Shown: piece after piece, positions 16,679-26,198 of the stretch | Position numbering within the stretch: the first letter of the stretch is position 1 | How the letters are laid out: each line of letters opens with the position of its first letter | Assembly: GCF_014841565.1 (NCBI RefSeq) | Contig: NZ_JACYUD010000001.1 | Span: 310,001 to 374,000, forward strand | Source of the DNA: Rhizobium sp. CFBP 8762 | Lineage (GTDB): Bacteria > Pseudomonadota > Alphaproteobacteria > Rhizobiales > Rhizobiaceae | Direction of reading: 5' to 3' | Length of the DNA stretch: 64,000 bases | Made by a program: the position numbers and the translations under genes | Notes under the pieces: generated by a model | Seen by the model: the letters and a program-made list of their open reading frames with translations, nothing else | Told to the model about the DNA's origin: nothing | Databases searched by the model: none

Positions 16679-17125
16679 TCAGGCTGTTGCCTTGGTCGCG
16701 CGGCGCTTGCGGCGCTGACCCAGACCCATTTCCTTGGCAAGGCGCGAGCGGGCCTCTGCATAGGCCGGAGCCACCATGGGATAGTCGGCTGGCAGATCCC
16801 ACTTCTCGCGATATTCTTCCGGCGTCATATTGTAGTGCGTCATCAGGTGGCGCTTCAGTGATTTGAACTTCTGACCGTCTTCAAGGCAGATCAGATAGTC
16901 GTTCTGGATAGACTTGCGCACAGAAACCGGCGGCTTCTGCTTTTCCACCACGGGGATAACGGCGGCCTCTGGCGAGGATGTATTGTTCAAAGCGGCGTGA
17001 ACGTCAGCAATCAGGCCGGACAAATCGGATACCGGCACCACATGGTTGCTAACATAGGCGGCAACGATATCGGCGGTGAGTTCCACCAGCAGATCATGCG
17101 CCCGGCCACTTATAGTCTCTGTCAT
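16679..17125 (-). CDS. mucR: MucR/Ros family zinc-finger transcriptional regulator
   Basis: 148 aa, typical family length. The Ros-type zinc site is C80-x2-D83-x9-H93-x3-H97, in the run [22 protein letters not shown], followed by [25 protein letters not shown], nearly invariant in the family. The C-terminus is basic. MucR proteins bind AT-rich DNA with T-A steps and control exopolysaccharide, motility, virulence and cell-cycle genes, and often repress themselves. AGGAG stands before ATG 17125. The upstream spacer has a TTGTTA-N18-TATACT promoter and a GTGCA/TGCAC inverted repeat in the leader (17151-17168). Confidence 0.93.
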   Translation of the reverse strand: MTETISGRAHDLLVELTADIVAAYVSNHVVPVSDLSGLIADVHAALNNTSSPEAAVIPVVEKQKPPVSVRKSIQNDYLICLEDGQKFKSLKRHLMTHYNMTPEEYREKWDLPADYPMVAPAYAEARSRLAKEMGLGQRRKRRATKATA

Positions 17126-17631
17126 TTCAATCTCCTGTCATCATGGCAGGGTGCAAAGCAATATGCACATACCATCAATATAAGTATAGGTTAAGGCAAC
17201 GTTACATAACAACAACGTGAACGTGCAGCCACTCAATCCTACAGAAATCAAGACCTGCTTATAGCATATCGCGACATATAGCAGGATGGATAAAAGGCAT
17301 ATTGCACAAAATGTCTTTTTTCGAAAATTTCTCTATTACTGGGTGCGGCTGTCAATGAATGTCAGTGTATCGTTGGAGCAACCAGCGATGCTTCCGATTA
17401 GCATCGCCACGTTAAAAGTCCAGTATTATTTATAGGAAAGAGCGGAGATAAAAGCGATCTTTCGCCAGCAATACAGCGGTGATTTTTCCTGCTGGCATAA
17501 CCTTTCTCCATTCGGGATACTATCCCGGCGGACGAGGACGAAGATTTTGGAAAGACACGCAGGAATTTTCCGCCGTTTATTGTCGGATCCGACACGGCTT
17601 CCTATATTTTGATGCAAAGGAGATCGTGATC
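17126..17631. promoter_or_regulatory. Long AT-rich divergent region between mucR and msrB
   Basis: 506 bp without a supported gene. On the mucR side a minus-strand promoter candidate is TTGTTA, an 18-nt spacer and TATACT (around 17186-17215). The region is AT-rich with many T-A steps, the kind of DNA that MucR itself binds. On the msrB side AAAGGAGATC gives the ribosome site of the msrB start. Confidence 0.45.
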
Positions 17632-18042
17632 ATGGAAGCCACGAAAACATTGAAAGTGCACAAGACCGACGCCGAATGGCGTGAACAGTTGACGCCGGAG
17701 CAGTATCGCATCACCCGCGAACACGGCACGGAGCGGGCTTTTTCCAGCCCGGATTTCGACCTGTCGAAGCACGGCGTTTACCATTGCGTCTGTTGCGACA
17801 ATGCCCTGTACTCGTCAGATACAAAGTTCAACTCCGGCACCGGATGGCCAAGCTTTTACCAGCCGATCTCGGCGGATGCTGTTACACAGCATCGTGATTC
17901 ATCCTATGGCATGACGCGCACAGAAATTCGCTGCGCCGATTGTGATGCGCATCTGGGCCACGTGTTTCCGGATGGACCGGCACCAACCGGTCTGCGCTAC
18001 TGCATGAATGGCGTGGCGCTGACCTTCGACGAAGGGAAATAA
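17632..18042 (+). CDS. msrB: Peptide-methionine (R)-S-oxide reductase
   Basis: 136 aa. MsrB repairs methionine-R-sulfoxide in proteins using thioredoxin. The zinc-binding cysteines are C52/C55 and C101/C104, [10 protein letters not shown] is present, and the catalytic cysteine is C124 in LRYCMN. Start chosen at [10 protein letters not shown], behind AAAGGAGATC; the open frame extends upstream but without a ribosome site. It is monocistronic, ending at a strong hairpin shared with the convergent hemolysin III gene. Confidence 0.95.
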   Translation: MEATKTLKVHKTDAEWREQLTPEQYRITREHGTERAFSSPDFDLSKHGVYHCVCCDNALYSSDTKFNSGTGWPSFYQPISADAVTQHRDSSYGMTRTEIRCADCDAHLGHVFPDGPAPTGLRYCMNGVALTFDEGK

Positions 18043-18050
18043 ACTTGGCG

Positions 18051-18076
18051 AGACCGGGCTGATCAAGGCCCGGTCT
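18051..18076. terminator. Bidirectional terminator between msrB and the hemolysin III gene
   Basis: AGACCGGGC (18051-18059) pairs perfectly with GCCCGGTCT (18068-18076) around an 8-nt loop, between two convergent genes. Confidence 0.7.
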
Positions 18077-18091
18077 TCCGTCCGGTCAAAT

Positions 18092-18736
18092 TCACAGGCT
18101 GGACATGACGGCCATGTAATGGGTGGCCGCAGCCGTCACGACGAAACCATGCCAGATGGCGTTCTGGAACCGCAGCTTTTCCCACACATGAAAGATGACG
18201 CCTGCGGAATAGATGACGCCCCCCGCGACGATCAGCATCAGTGTTGACGTCGAAAGCCGGTCCGACAGCGGACCGAAGGCCAGCGCGCCGCTCCATCCCA
18301 TTGCCAGATACAAAAGAATGGCCAGCCGGTCGAAACGGCCGGGTAGCAGACATTTGATCGCAACCCCAAGCGCGGCAATGCCCCACATGCCCACAAGCAG
18401 CCAGAACAGCAGTGGATTATCCCATCCGCGCTGCAAAAACGGGGTGTAGGTTGCGGCAATCAGCACGAAGATGGACGAATGATCGAACCGCCGCAGCACC
18501 CATTTGGCGCGTGACACAGGCCAGGCATTGTAGAGGAACGACATGGTCAGTGTCAGGATCAGGCCCGTACCGTAGATGCTGGTGGCCACCAGCTGCCCAG
18601 CGGTGGTAAACACCGTGGCATGATAGATCATGATGGACACGCCGATAACCGCCGCCAGCACGCCGATGGCATGAACCACGCCATCGGCAATCAGTTCATG
18701 ACGGTCGTAATTCCAGTGAATGGGTCCTGAGGTCAT
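18092..18736 (-). CDS. Hemolysin III family / PAQR membrane protein
   Basis: 214 aa with seven predicted membrane segments. The PAQR/HlyIII polar residues are present: DGVVHAIG in the first segment, SFLYN and RRFDHSSIF with ATYTP in the middle, and HVWEKLRF plus WHGFVVTAAATHYMAV near the end; these bind zinc in studied members. Bacterial relatives (YqfA, TrhA) affect membrane energetics and lipid composition rather than being true toxins. Monocistronic; convergent with msrB. Confidence 0.9.
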   Translation of the reverse strand: MTSGPIHWNYDRHELIADGVVHAIGVLAAVIGVSIMIYHATVFTTAGQLVATSIYGTGLILTLTMSFLYNAWPVSRAKWVLRRFDHSSIFVLIAATYTPFLQRGWDNPLLFWLLVGMWGIAALGVAIKCLLPGRFDRLAILLYLAMGWSGALAFGPLSDRLSTSTLMLIVAGGVIYSAGVIFHVWEKLRFQNAIWHGFVVTAAATHYMAVMSSL

Positions 18737-18915
18737 CGCGCAAGTCCGGTGAATGTATGCGAAGGTATAACCCAGGCATACGTCAATTTTATGTTGCTAC
18801 AACGCGTTGACAAGACTTTAGTTTGTCAACGAATAACGAACACTGAATCGCCAATGTTCCCTCTTTCGTACATGCGTCGACATCAGCATATTTGGGGTAA
18901 CAAAGGATCACACAG

Positions 18916-19791
18916 ATGTTTGCACCCGAACACCACCCCCACCACCCGTTAGCCATGCCAGCGTTTATCGACCACGCCCATCTTGTGGTGCGCGATGTCG
19001 ACGCGATGCGCGGCTGGTACGAATCGATTATGGGCCTGACGACACTGGAAAAAAGCGCAAGCGGCGCGGTTCTGGGCGTCGACGGTCAGCCGTTGCTGTC
19101 GCTGACGACGGACAGCCAGGCGGCGCAGGCACCACGCAATGCACCGGGGCTTTTTCACACGGCGTTTCTGGTGCCTGACCGGCTGGAACTTGGACGCTGG
19201 CTGGCACATGCCGCCCACAATAATGTGGCGCTGGACGGCGCATCCGACCATCTGGTGAGCGAAGCCATCTACCTCTCGGACCCCGAGGGCAACGGCATAG
19301 AGGTCTACCGCGACAAGCCGCGCGAGGATTGGAATTTCCAGCCGGGCGGCATGGTGGCCATGGCCACGCTGCCGCTGGATCTGCAAGCGCTCTATGATGA
19401 AGCGCCGAAGACCGATTGGCACGGCATGGCGGCGCGCACGGCGCTCGGCCATATTCATCTTCAGGTCTCCAATATTCCCGAAGCCGAAGCATTCTTCCGC
19501 GATGTGCTGGGTCTGGGTGTGATGGCGCGCTACCCCGGCGCTACGTTTTTCGGCAGCGGCCAGTACCACCACCATATCGGTGCCAATATCTGGAACTCCC
19601 GCAACGCACCAAAACGCGAAAGTGCCATGACCGGACTGTCCGATTACACGATCCGGTTCAACGACAAGGCGGAGCTGGACAAGGCGGTTGCTGCTGCCGA
19701 GGCGCTGGAGATGCCAACCAGGCGCACGGCCAATGGTGTGGCACTGACCGACCCGTGGGGTATTGGCCTGACGCTGGGGCTGAAGAGATGA
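18916..19791 (+). CDS. VOC family extradiol-dioxygenase/glyoxalase-like protein (CatE-like)
   Basis: 291 aa built from two vicinal-oxygen-chelate modules. The first has DHAHLVVRDVDAMRGWYESIMGL and GLFHTAFLVPD, ending in SDPEGNGIEVY. The second has LGHIHLQVSNIPEAEAFFRDVLGL and YHHHIGANIW. The first His of each module and the Glu of IEVY are the expected metal ligands. The closest general type is catechol-2,3-dioxygenase-like proteins (B. subtilis CatE), but the substrate cannot be read. Start at 18916; an in-frame ATG at 18955 directly before PAFIDHAH is also plausible. Confidence 0.83.
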   Translation: MFAPEHHPHHPLAMPAFIDHAHLVVRDVDAMRGWYESIMGLTTLEKSASGAVLGVDGQPLLSLTTDSQAAQAPRNAPGLFHTAFLVPDRLELGRWLAHAAHNNVALDGASDHLVSEAIYLSDPEGNGIEVYRDKPREDWNFQPGGMVAMATLPLDLQALYDEAPKTDWHGMAARTALGHIHLQVSNIPEAEAFFRDVLGLGVMARYPGATFFGSGQYHHHIGANIWNSRNAPKRESAMTGLSDYTIRFNDKAELDKAVAAAEALEMPTRRTANGVALTDPWGIGLTLGLKR

Positions 19792-19795
19792 ATCC

Positions 19796-20053
19796 TTAAC
19801 AACTGCGCACAATCAGCGATACGATGCGGGCAACGACGGGGCGCACCAGCAGCACGCAGAAGAACGCAACGGGTGCCGCCAGCACGTAAGCCTCGATGAC
19901 CCGGTTGGGAAAGCTCGCATCAATGCCGCTGCTGGCGGCCACGATCACGCTGCTCATCAGCAATCCCATAATGCCTGCCATGAAAAAGGCAAACACGAAC
20001 GGGGTGTAGCGTGGATGAAGTTTGCGCGAACGCGCCGTAAAGTCTGCTGTCAT
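19796..20053 (-). CDS. DUF2798 domain-containing membrane protein
   Basis: 85 aa from MTADFTARSRKL; GGAGAG before ATG 20053. It has two membrane segments, FVFAFFMAGIMGLLMSSVIVAA and AYVLAAPVAFFCVLLVRPVV, with the conserved RYTPFVF and RPVVARIV ends of DUF2798. The function is unknown. It is divergent to the LysR gene at 20174, an arrangement that usually means the LysR protein controls it. The convergent VOC gene ends 4 nt away from its stop. Confidence 0.85.
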   Translation of the reverse strand: MTADFTARSRKLHPRYTPFVFAFFMAGIMGLLMSSVIVAASSGIDASFPNRVIEAYVLAAPVAFFCVLLVRPVVARIVSLIVRSC

Positions 20054-20173
20054 GCGTCTCTCCGTCAACTGGTTGCAGCCTGTTTATCCATGTCGTCGGC
20101 TGCCCACTAGCCGCTTGCGTCCGGGTACAGTCGAAAGCTAAACTATCGACTGGATGGCAACAGAGTGACGGTT

Positions 20174-21106
20174 ATGGATAGATTACGGGGTATTGAAAAC
20201 TTCGTCCGGGCGGTGGAAGAAGGCAGTATTGCAGGTGCTGCCCGCAAGCTCGGCATTACGCCGGCCGCCGCCAGTCAGAATATTGCGCGGCTGGAACACG
20301 CCCTTGGCTCCCGGCTTCTGCTGCGCAGCACGCGCCAACTGGCGCTGACGGAAAGCGGCAAACTCTACTATGAGCGTGTGCGCCATGTGGTGCAGGACCT
20401 TGCCCATGCGGAAGCCGCCGTTTCCAGCCTCAACGCCACACCACAGGGCCGCTTGCGCATATCCTGTTCAACGGCCTTCGGTCGCCACGTCATTGCGCCG
20501 ATGATACCGGATTTCTGCAAGCGCTACCCCGATGTCTCGATTGAACTGATCATGACCGACCGCAGCGTCGACCATATTGCCGAGGATGTCGATGTCAGCA
20601 TTCGCCTGCAATACCAGCTGGAGCCGGGACTGATAACGCGCCGCATCGGTTTTTGCCCGCTGATGATCTGCGCATCGCCTGACTTTCTGGCCGAGAAAGG
20701 CACGCCGCAAACTCCGGAAGATCTGGAGCATTTCGATTGTCTGGTGCTGCGCATGCCGACCGATGGACGCCTGTTGCCATGGGGCTTTTTACGCGATGGC
20801 GTGCGGTTTGAACCCCGCCTGAAAGCGGCCATCATCAGCAATGATATCGATACGCTGGTGAAACTCACCGTTGGCGGCGCGGGCATCACGCGCATTTCGA
20901 CCTATATTGCCGATCCACTGCTGCGTGAGGGCAAACTGGTGCCGCTGTTTCGCGACAGCGACAATCTCTCAACCCACGCCGATGTGGAGCCGCTGGACTA
21001 TCACATCTGCTACCCCGACAGAAACGCCACCACGCCAAAGCTTCGCGCCTTTATCGACCATGTGGTGACGACGTTCAAAGCGCGGGATATGCCGATTGCG
21101 GCTTGA
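20174..21106 (+). CDS. LysR family transcriptional regulator
   Basis: 310 aa. An N-terminal winged helix-turn-helix (RGIENFVRAVEEGSIAGAARKLGITPAAASQNIARLEHALGSRLLLR) is followed by the periplasmic-binding-protein-like effector domain from about residue 88 (TPQGRLRISCSTAFGRHVIAP). It belongs to the group typified by DsdC/PecT-like single-gene regulators, and the inducer is unknown. The 120-bp gap to the divergent DUF2798 gene probably holds its operator. A GTG at 20165 is an alternative start. Confidence 0.9.
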   Translation: MDRLRGIENFVRAVEEGSIAGAARKLGITPAAASQNIARLEHALGSRLLLRSTRQLALTESGKLYYERVRHVVQDLAHAEAAVSSLNATPQGRLRISCSTAFGRHVIAPMIPDFCKRYPDVSIELIMTDRSVDHIAEDVDVSIRLQYQLEPGLITRRIGFCPLMICASPDFLAEKGTPQTPEDLEHFDCLVLRMPTDGRLLPWGFLRDGVRFEPRLKAAIISNDIDTLVKLTVGGAGITRISTYIADPLLREGKLVPLFRDSDNLSTHADVEPLDYHICYPDRNATTPKLRAFIDHVVTTFKARDMPIAA

Positions 21107-21161
21107 AGCGCATCGTCATCCTCTCTATTTCTGAGGGCTGAAATCAAGTTCGGAGTTTGCT

Positions 21162-23270
21162 TTGACGTCCTTCCCAAAACCAGTGTTCCAAGACCTGCCC
21201 GCCGCGCCGAAACCTGACAAAAGGCCGGTGGACGATACGCGCCACGGCATAACCCGCATCGACGACTATGCCTGGCTGCGGGCGGATAACTGGCAAGCGA
21301 TGTTCCGTGACCCGACGTTGCTCGACCCGGCGATCCGCGCGCATCTGGAGGCGGAAAATGCCTATCAGCAGGCCGCGATGGCCGACACGGCAGAGTTGCG
21401 CAAGACGCTGTTTGCCGAGATGAAGGGCCGCATCAAGGAGGATGATTCCTCCGTGCCCATGGCCGATGGCCCCTATGCCTATGGCACGTTCTACGTGACC
21501 GGTGGCGAGCATCCGCATTTCTTCCGCACACCGCGCGAGGGGGGACCACGCGAAATTCTACTGGACGGCGACGCCGAGGCTGCCGACCGCCCCTATTTCG
21601 ACCTGTCGGATGTGGACCACTGCACCGATCACAGCCGCGCCATCTGGGGCTATGATGACAAGGGCTCGGAATATTACACCCTGCGGGTGCGCGATCTGGC
21701 AACTGGCAAGGATCTGGACGACATCGTGGAAAACACCGCTGGCGGCGGCGCATGGGCACCCGATAGCATGAGCTTTTTCTACACGGAACTGGATGAAAAC
21801 CACCGCACCTCGAAGATTTTCCACCACATCATCGGCACACCGCAATCGGCGGACCGGCTGGTCTATGAGGAGGCGGACCCAAGCTTTTTCATGGATATTT
21901 CGGCTTCCATGCTGGATGATTTTATGTTCATCAGCATTCACGACCATGAGACGACCGAATACCGGCTGATCTCCGCCGATGATCTGACCGCCGAGCCGAA
22001 GGTGGTGGCAGAGCGCACCCAGGGGCTGGAATACGACCTGACCGAAGGCGGCGAGGTCTTCTACATCCTCACCAATGCCGATGGGGCCAAGGACTACAAG
22101 ATCATGGAAACGCCGGTGGCAACGCCGGGCCGTGAGCACTGGCGCGATGTGGTGGCACACAAGCCCGGCACGCTGATTTTAAGCCATATGGCGTTTGCCC
22201 GCCATCTGGTGTGGTTGCAGCGCGAAAAGGGCCTGCCGCAGATCATCATCCGCGACCGGGTGAGCGGCGAGGAACACGCCATTGCCTTTGCCGAGGAAGC
22301 CTATTCGCTGGGCCTGCAAGGCGCTGCCGAGTATGACAGCACCGTCATCCGCTTTTCCTACTCCTCCATGACGACGCCAACGCAGTTGTATGACTATGAC
22401 ATGGTGACACGGGAACGCACGCTCTTAAAAACGCAGGAGGTGCCGTCCGGCCATGTCATCGAGGACTATGTGACGCGCCGCGTTATGGCACCGGCGAAGG
22501 ATGGAACACTGGTTCCCGTGACCCTGCTCTACGGTCGCGACACGCCGCTTGACGGATCCGCTCCCTGCCTGCTCTACGGCTACGGCGCCTATGGCATGAC
22601 GATTCCGGCGAGCTTCTCCACCACGGCGCTGTCGCTGGTGGATCGCGGCTTCGTCTACGCCATCGCGCATATCCGCGGCGGTCAGGATCTGGGCTATGCC
22701 TGGTATGAAAACGGCAAGCTCGCGAACAAGACCAACAGCTTTACCGATTTTATCGCCTGCGCCGATCATCTGGTCGCACAAGGCTTTACCAGCCATGACC
22801 GGATTGTCGCCGAAGGCGGCTCTGCGGGCGGCATGTTGATGGGCGCAGTCGCCAATCTGGCCCCGGAGAAATTCCGCGCCATCATTGCCGCCGTTCCCTT
22901 TGTCGACGTGCTGAACACGATGCTGGACGACACGCTGCCGCTGACCCCGCCGGAATGGCGCGAATGGGGCAACCCGATCGAGTCCAAAGACGACTACGAC
23001 CACATTGCCAGCTACAGCCCCTATGACAATGTGGGCGAGAAACCCTACCCGGCGATTCTCGCACTGTCCGGCCTGACCGACCCGCGCGTCACCTACTGGG
23101 AACCGACCAAATGGGTTGCCCGCCTGCGCGACCACACCACGGGCGACCAGCCCATTCTGCTGAAAACCAATATGGACGCGGGCCATGGCGGCGCCTCCGG
23201 CAGATTCCAGCGCCTGGAAGAAATCGCCTACGAATACGCCTTTGCGTTGAAGGTGACCGGGCGGGGATAA
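21162..23270 (+). CDS. ptrB: S9 family peptidase, oligopeptidase B
   Basis: 702 aa. This cytosolic serine peptidase cleaves short peptides after basic residues. The N-terminal beta-propeller starts after RHGITRIDDYAWLRADNW, a family hallmark, and the C-terminal alpha/beta hydrolase has GYGAYG, RGG-QDLGYAWYENGK and the nucleophile motif EGGSAGGML; the Asp is likely in LSGLTDPRV and the His in MDAGHGG. Translation starts at TTG 21162, with GGAG 9 nt upstream. It follows the LysR gene but is 55 nt away and may be separately transcribed. Confidence 0.93.
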   Translation: MTSFPKPVFQDLPAAPKPDKRPVDDTRHGITRIDDYAWLRADNWQAMFRDPTLLDPAIRAHLEAENAYQQAAMADTAELRKTLFAEMKGRIKEDDSSVPMADGPYAYGTFYVTGGEHPHFFRTPREGGPREILLDGDAEAADRPYFDLSDVDHCTDHSRAIWGYDDKGSEYYTLRVRDLATGKDLDDIVENTAGGGAWAPDSMSFFYTELDENHRTSKIFHHIIGTPQSADRLVYEEADPSFFMDISASMLDDFMFISIHDHETTEYRLISADDLTAEPKVVAERTQGLEYDLTEGGEVFYILTNADGAKDYKIMETPVATPGREHWRDVVAHKPGTLILSHMAFARHLVWLQREKGLPQIIIRDRVSGEEHAIAFAEEAYSLGLQGAAEYDSTVIRFSYSSMTTPTQLYDYDMVTRERTLLKTQEVPSGHVIEDYVTRRVMAPAKDGTLVPVTLLYGRDTPLDGSAPCLLYGYGAYGMTIPASFSTTALSLVDRGFVYAIAHIRGGQDLGYAWYENGKLANKTNSFTDFIACADHLVAQGFTSHDRIVAEGGSAGGMLMGAVANLAPEKFRAIIAAVPFVDVLNTMLDDTLPLTPPEWREWGNPIESKDDYDHIASYSPYDNVGEKPYPAILALSGLTDPRVTYWEPTKWVARLRDHTTGDQPILLKTNMDAGHGGASGRFQRLEEIAYEYAFALKVTGRG

Positions 23271-23279
23271 AGCCCGAGC

Positions 23280-23309
23280 GGGAGCCTTTCGTACACAAGA
23301 AAGGCTCCC
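23280..23309. terminator. Bidirectional terminator between ptrB and the tautomerase gene
   Basis: GGAGCCTTTC and GAAAGGCTCC form an uninterrupted stem with an 8-nt loop between two convergent genes. Confidence 0.75.
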
Positions 23310-23328
23310 TTAGGTGTAAGCGTCACCG

Positions 23329-23724
23329 TTAACCGGACGAGGCAGGATTGCGGCGGGATGCCTGTGTCCTGCCATCATAGCCCCATGCGTCCCCGGCAAT
23401 TTCATGGATGACGACATAGGTTGCGACCGGCAATGTTCTGTTACAAGACGCGCGTAAAAGCGCATGTGCCTGTTGTACAAATTCTGCCTTTTCAGCCACT
23501 GAGTTCGTGTCTGCTGTGATCTTGACATCGAGATGCGCTGCAACCGGTACGGCGTTTTCCCCAACGCTCCAACTGCCGCTGTCTGCCTGATCGACCAAAA
23601 CAGCCGTCAGGTCCGGCTTTTTGTGCAAAATGGTTGCCATGAGCCTGACGGCTTCTTTTTGCAGGTTTGCAACTTGTGCCTGTTCAAAATGGAAACCCAT
23701 GGTACGAATATGAACAAAAGGCAT
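23329..23724 (-). CDS. Tautomerase family protein (4-oxalocrotonate tautomerase fold)
   Basis: 131 aa from MPFVHIRTMG, with GGGAGAACC before ATG 23724. The proline exposed after removal of Met is the catalytic base of the family. The protein is twice the length of a single 4-OT unit: a second beta-alpha-beta unit appears from about VPVAAHLDVKITADTNS, so it resembles long-chain tautomerases or MsAD/cis-CaaD-type folds. The substrate is unknown. It is divergent to the LysR gene at 23832, which probably controls it. Confidence 0.82.
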   Translation of the reverse strand: MPFVHIRTMGFHFEQAQVANLQKEAVRLMATILHKKPDLTAVLVDQADSGSWSVGENAVPVAAHLDVKITADTNSVAEKAEFVQQAHALLRASCNRTLPVATYVVIHEIAGDAWGYDGRTQASRRNPASSG

Positions 23725-23831
23725 GGTTTGGTTCTCCCGTTCTTGTTTGCCCGCCAATAGGTGCCATGCTCGATCCATTTCGACTATCGCGTACTTCCGA
23801 ACTGATCCTTTTAAAAAGCTGAACGGTCGAT

Positions 23832-24749
23832 ATGCCCTCCAACATTGATATGGATATCCTGCGCACATTTGTAACCGGAATAGAGCTTGGCAGCTTTGCC
23901 AGAGCGGCGGACCGTCTTGGACGCTCTCCGTCCGCAATCAGTCTTCAATTGCGCAAACTGGAAGAGCAGGTTGGGCACCCTCTGCTCCGGAAGAACGGTC
24001 GTGGTCTGGTACTTACGGAAGCCGGTGAAATTCTCATCGGCTATGCGCGTAGAATACTGCAGTTGAATGATGGGGCACTTGCCGCCATCCATGCGCTGAC
24101 CGACCTGGAAGGTTGGCTTCGTGTCGGCATTCCTCCGGATTTTGCGGAGACGTGGTTTCCAGCGTTGCTGACCAAGTTTGCACAGTACTATCCCAAGATT
24201 CGTGTCGAGGCGCAGGTGGACTCAGGCAACGCGCTCATCAACGCCTTGCGAAACGGTAAACTTGATCTGGCACTGACGTGGGGAGATATGAACAATCCGC
24301 TGGGAGAACACGTAGCTGACCATCAGCTGGTTTGGATTGAAAACCCGCTCAACAATCAAGACCCTACCAAGCCTTTGTCGCTGGTGATGTTTGACATGCC
24401 CTGTGCATTCAGGGATGCGGCCATCAGGGCACTGGACAGTGCAGATATGCAGTGGCGGCACACATTTTCAAGCTTAAGTCTTTCTGGGATATGGGCGGCC
24501 GTGACTGCGGGCTTGGGCATGACTGTGCGAATAGCCGATAGTGTACCGGCGCATCTGCGCGTGTTGGACATTGCGCACGAACCACTTCCGCCCTTGGGTA
24601 AAATAGCGCTGTACCTTCACACCGGCACTGGAAACGCTTCACCGGAATCTGCGAAACTCAAAGACCTGATGATGGCCGCTTGCAAACGGCATAGCGTATC
24701 AACACTTCCTGGAGCAGCAGAACCGTTTTCAAAAACGGACAATTGGTAA
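23832..24749 (+). CDS. LysR family transcriptional regulator
   Basis: 305 aa. The N-terminal HTH is MDILRTFVTGIELGSFARAADRLGRSPSAISLQLRKLEEQVG, followed by the effector domain from about LEGWLRVGIPPDFAETWFPALL. The start is either ATG 23832 or ATG 23850. The 107-bp gap to the divergent tautomerase gene is the likely operator region, so regulation of the tautomerase in response to its substrate is the natural hypothesis. Confidence 0.9.
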   Translation: MPSNIDMDILRTFVTGIELGSFARAADRLGRSPSAISLQLRKLEEQVGHPLLRKNGRGLVLTEAGEILIGYARRILQLNDGALAAIHALTDLEGWLRVGIPPDFAETWFPALLTKFAQYYPKIRVEAQVDSGNALINALRNGKLDLALTWGDMNNPLGEHVADHQLVWIENPLNNQDPTKPLSLVMFDMPCAFRDAAIRALDSADMQWRHTFSSLSLSGIWAAVTAGLGMTVRIADSVPAHLRVLDIAHEPLPPLGKIALYLHTGTGNASPESAKLKDLMMAACKRHSVSTLPGAAEPFSKTDNW

Positions 24750-24844
24750 ACAGAGCGCCTTTAAGTCATCAAAATTTGCTGGTTTAGCCTTTCCAAATAC
24801 AGCGTCTTTGGCCTAAGAAAACGGTTGCAACCGGGGAGCAAGCC

Positions 24845-26110
24845 GTGGCGAGAGTGGCAGTGACAATGAAACGTGTGACCAAGCGGCTGTGGTTTCGGGC
24901 CACGCTCTATTGCGTGGTCGGTATTGTCACCGCTCTTATTGGCGTTGTCGTTGGGCCATGGTTGCCGCCGGAGTTTACCCGGAAGCTGGGAGCAGACGCG
25001 GTCGGGTCGATCCTGACAATTCTGGCTTCCTCCATGCTGGCAGTTACCACGTTTTCGCTCAGCACGCTGGTATCAGCGGCTTCTGCCGCCGCCAGTGGCG
25101 CAACCCCGCGTGCCACCGGTCTGCTGCTGGAAGACAAGACTGCGCAAACAGCGCTATCAACCTTTCTCGGCTCGTTCCTGTTCAGTCTTGTTGGCATTAT
25201 AGCGCTGAATACGGGCCTGTATGGCGAAGGTGGACGGCTGGTTCTGTTTGTCGTGACCCTTGGCGTGGTGGCCCTCATCGTCACGACACTGTTGCGCTGG
25301 ATCGATCATCTTGGCCGGATGGGGCGGCTTGGGGAAACGATCCATCGCGTCAGTCAGAACTGTGAGCAGACGATGAAGGCGTATGCGCGTGATCCGCTTC
25401 TGGGTGGGCAAGCGTTTACAGCCGTCCCTCCCGGCGCCATCGCCATCCACCATCAACAGACGGGCTACATACAGGGATTGAACATGGCGAGCCTAAGCGC
25501 TGTCGCCAGTGCCAGTGACGCAGATATCTATGTTGCTCTTCGACCCGGTGCATTCTGTGAACCAACCCGGCCTATAGCCTATCTGGTGTTCCACGATACC
25601 GACGCGACGCTGAAGGACGGCATAACCGAACGGATGTGTCAGGCATTCGACGTCGGTGAGGAGCGTTTATTTGATGAAGACCCGCGCTTCGGATTGATTG
25701 TCATGTGTGAAATCGGTTCGCGCGCCCTATCAGCCGCCATCAACGATTCCGGCACGGCCATCCGGGTGGTGTCCAACATGGTTTCGCTGTTGCAGCCGCT
25801 TGCGTGTACAGAACCCAGCCCCGCCAAGGTGTTGCCGGGGGTGTTCATCCGGCCCATCGAAGTGCAGGACTTTTTTGAGGATGCCTTTTTGCCTCTGATC
25901 CGCGATGGTGCGGGCCTGCTTGAGGTCGGCATTCGTTTGCAGAAGACTTTTCGCGCCCTTGCCAGCAGCACCAACCGCGATGTAGCGCAAGCAGCTGTCT
26001 CGTTTGCACGCTCATCGCTGTCACGGGGACAGGCAGCGCTGGCATTTGAAGATGACAGGCAGCGCCTGCAACGCGAAGCAGACTGGATCAACTCTCTAGC
26101 GCGGACTTGA
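24845..26110 (+). CDS. DUF2254 family integral membrane protein
   Basis: 421 aa from GTG 24845, preceded by GGGGAGCAAGCC. Four membrane segments lie in the first 150 residues (LYCVVGIVTALIGVVVG, GSILTILASSMLAVTTFSLS, FLGSFLFSLVGIIALN, LVLFVVTLGVVALIVTTLL), followed by a soluble half with HRVSQNCEQTMKAY and IQGLNMASLSAVASASDADIYV, the usual DUF2254 layout. The TTFSLSTLVSAASAAASGATPRA stretch is the family signature. Function is unknown. Confidence 0.85.
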   Translation: MARVAVTMKRVTKRLWFRATLYCVVGIVTALIGVVVGPWLPPEFTRKLGADAVGSILTILASSMLAVTTFSLSTLVSAASAAASGATPRATGLLLEDKTAQTALSTFLGSFLFSLVGIIALNTGLYGEGGRLVLFVVTLGVVALIVTTLLRWIDHLGRMGRLGETIHRVSQNCEQTMKAYARDPLLGGQAFTAVPPGAIAIHHQQTGYIQGLNMASLSAVASASDADIYVALRPGAFCEPTRPIAYLVFHDTDATLKDGITERMCQAFDVGEERLFDEDPRFGLIVMCEIGSRALSAAINDSGTAIRVVSNMVSLLQPLACTEPSPAKVLPGVFIRPIEVQDFFEDAFLPLIRDGAGLLEVGIRLQKTFRALASSTNRDVAQAAVSFARSSLSRGQAALAFEDDRQRLQREADWINSLART

Positions 26111-26198
26111 TGCTGCCTTAAACTTATCCCTTTATGGCCACATTGATTTCCAATCGGGTTGCCCTAATTACTGGCACTTGCATTGCAGGAGAGTCAGC

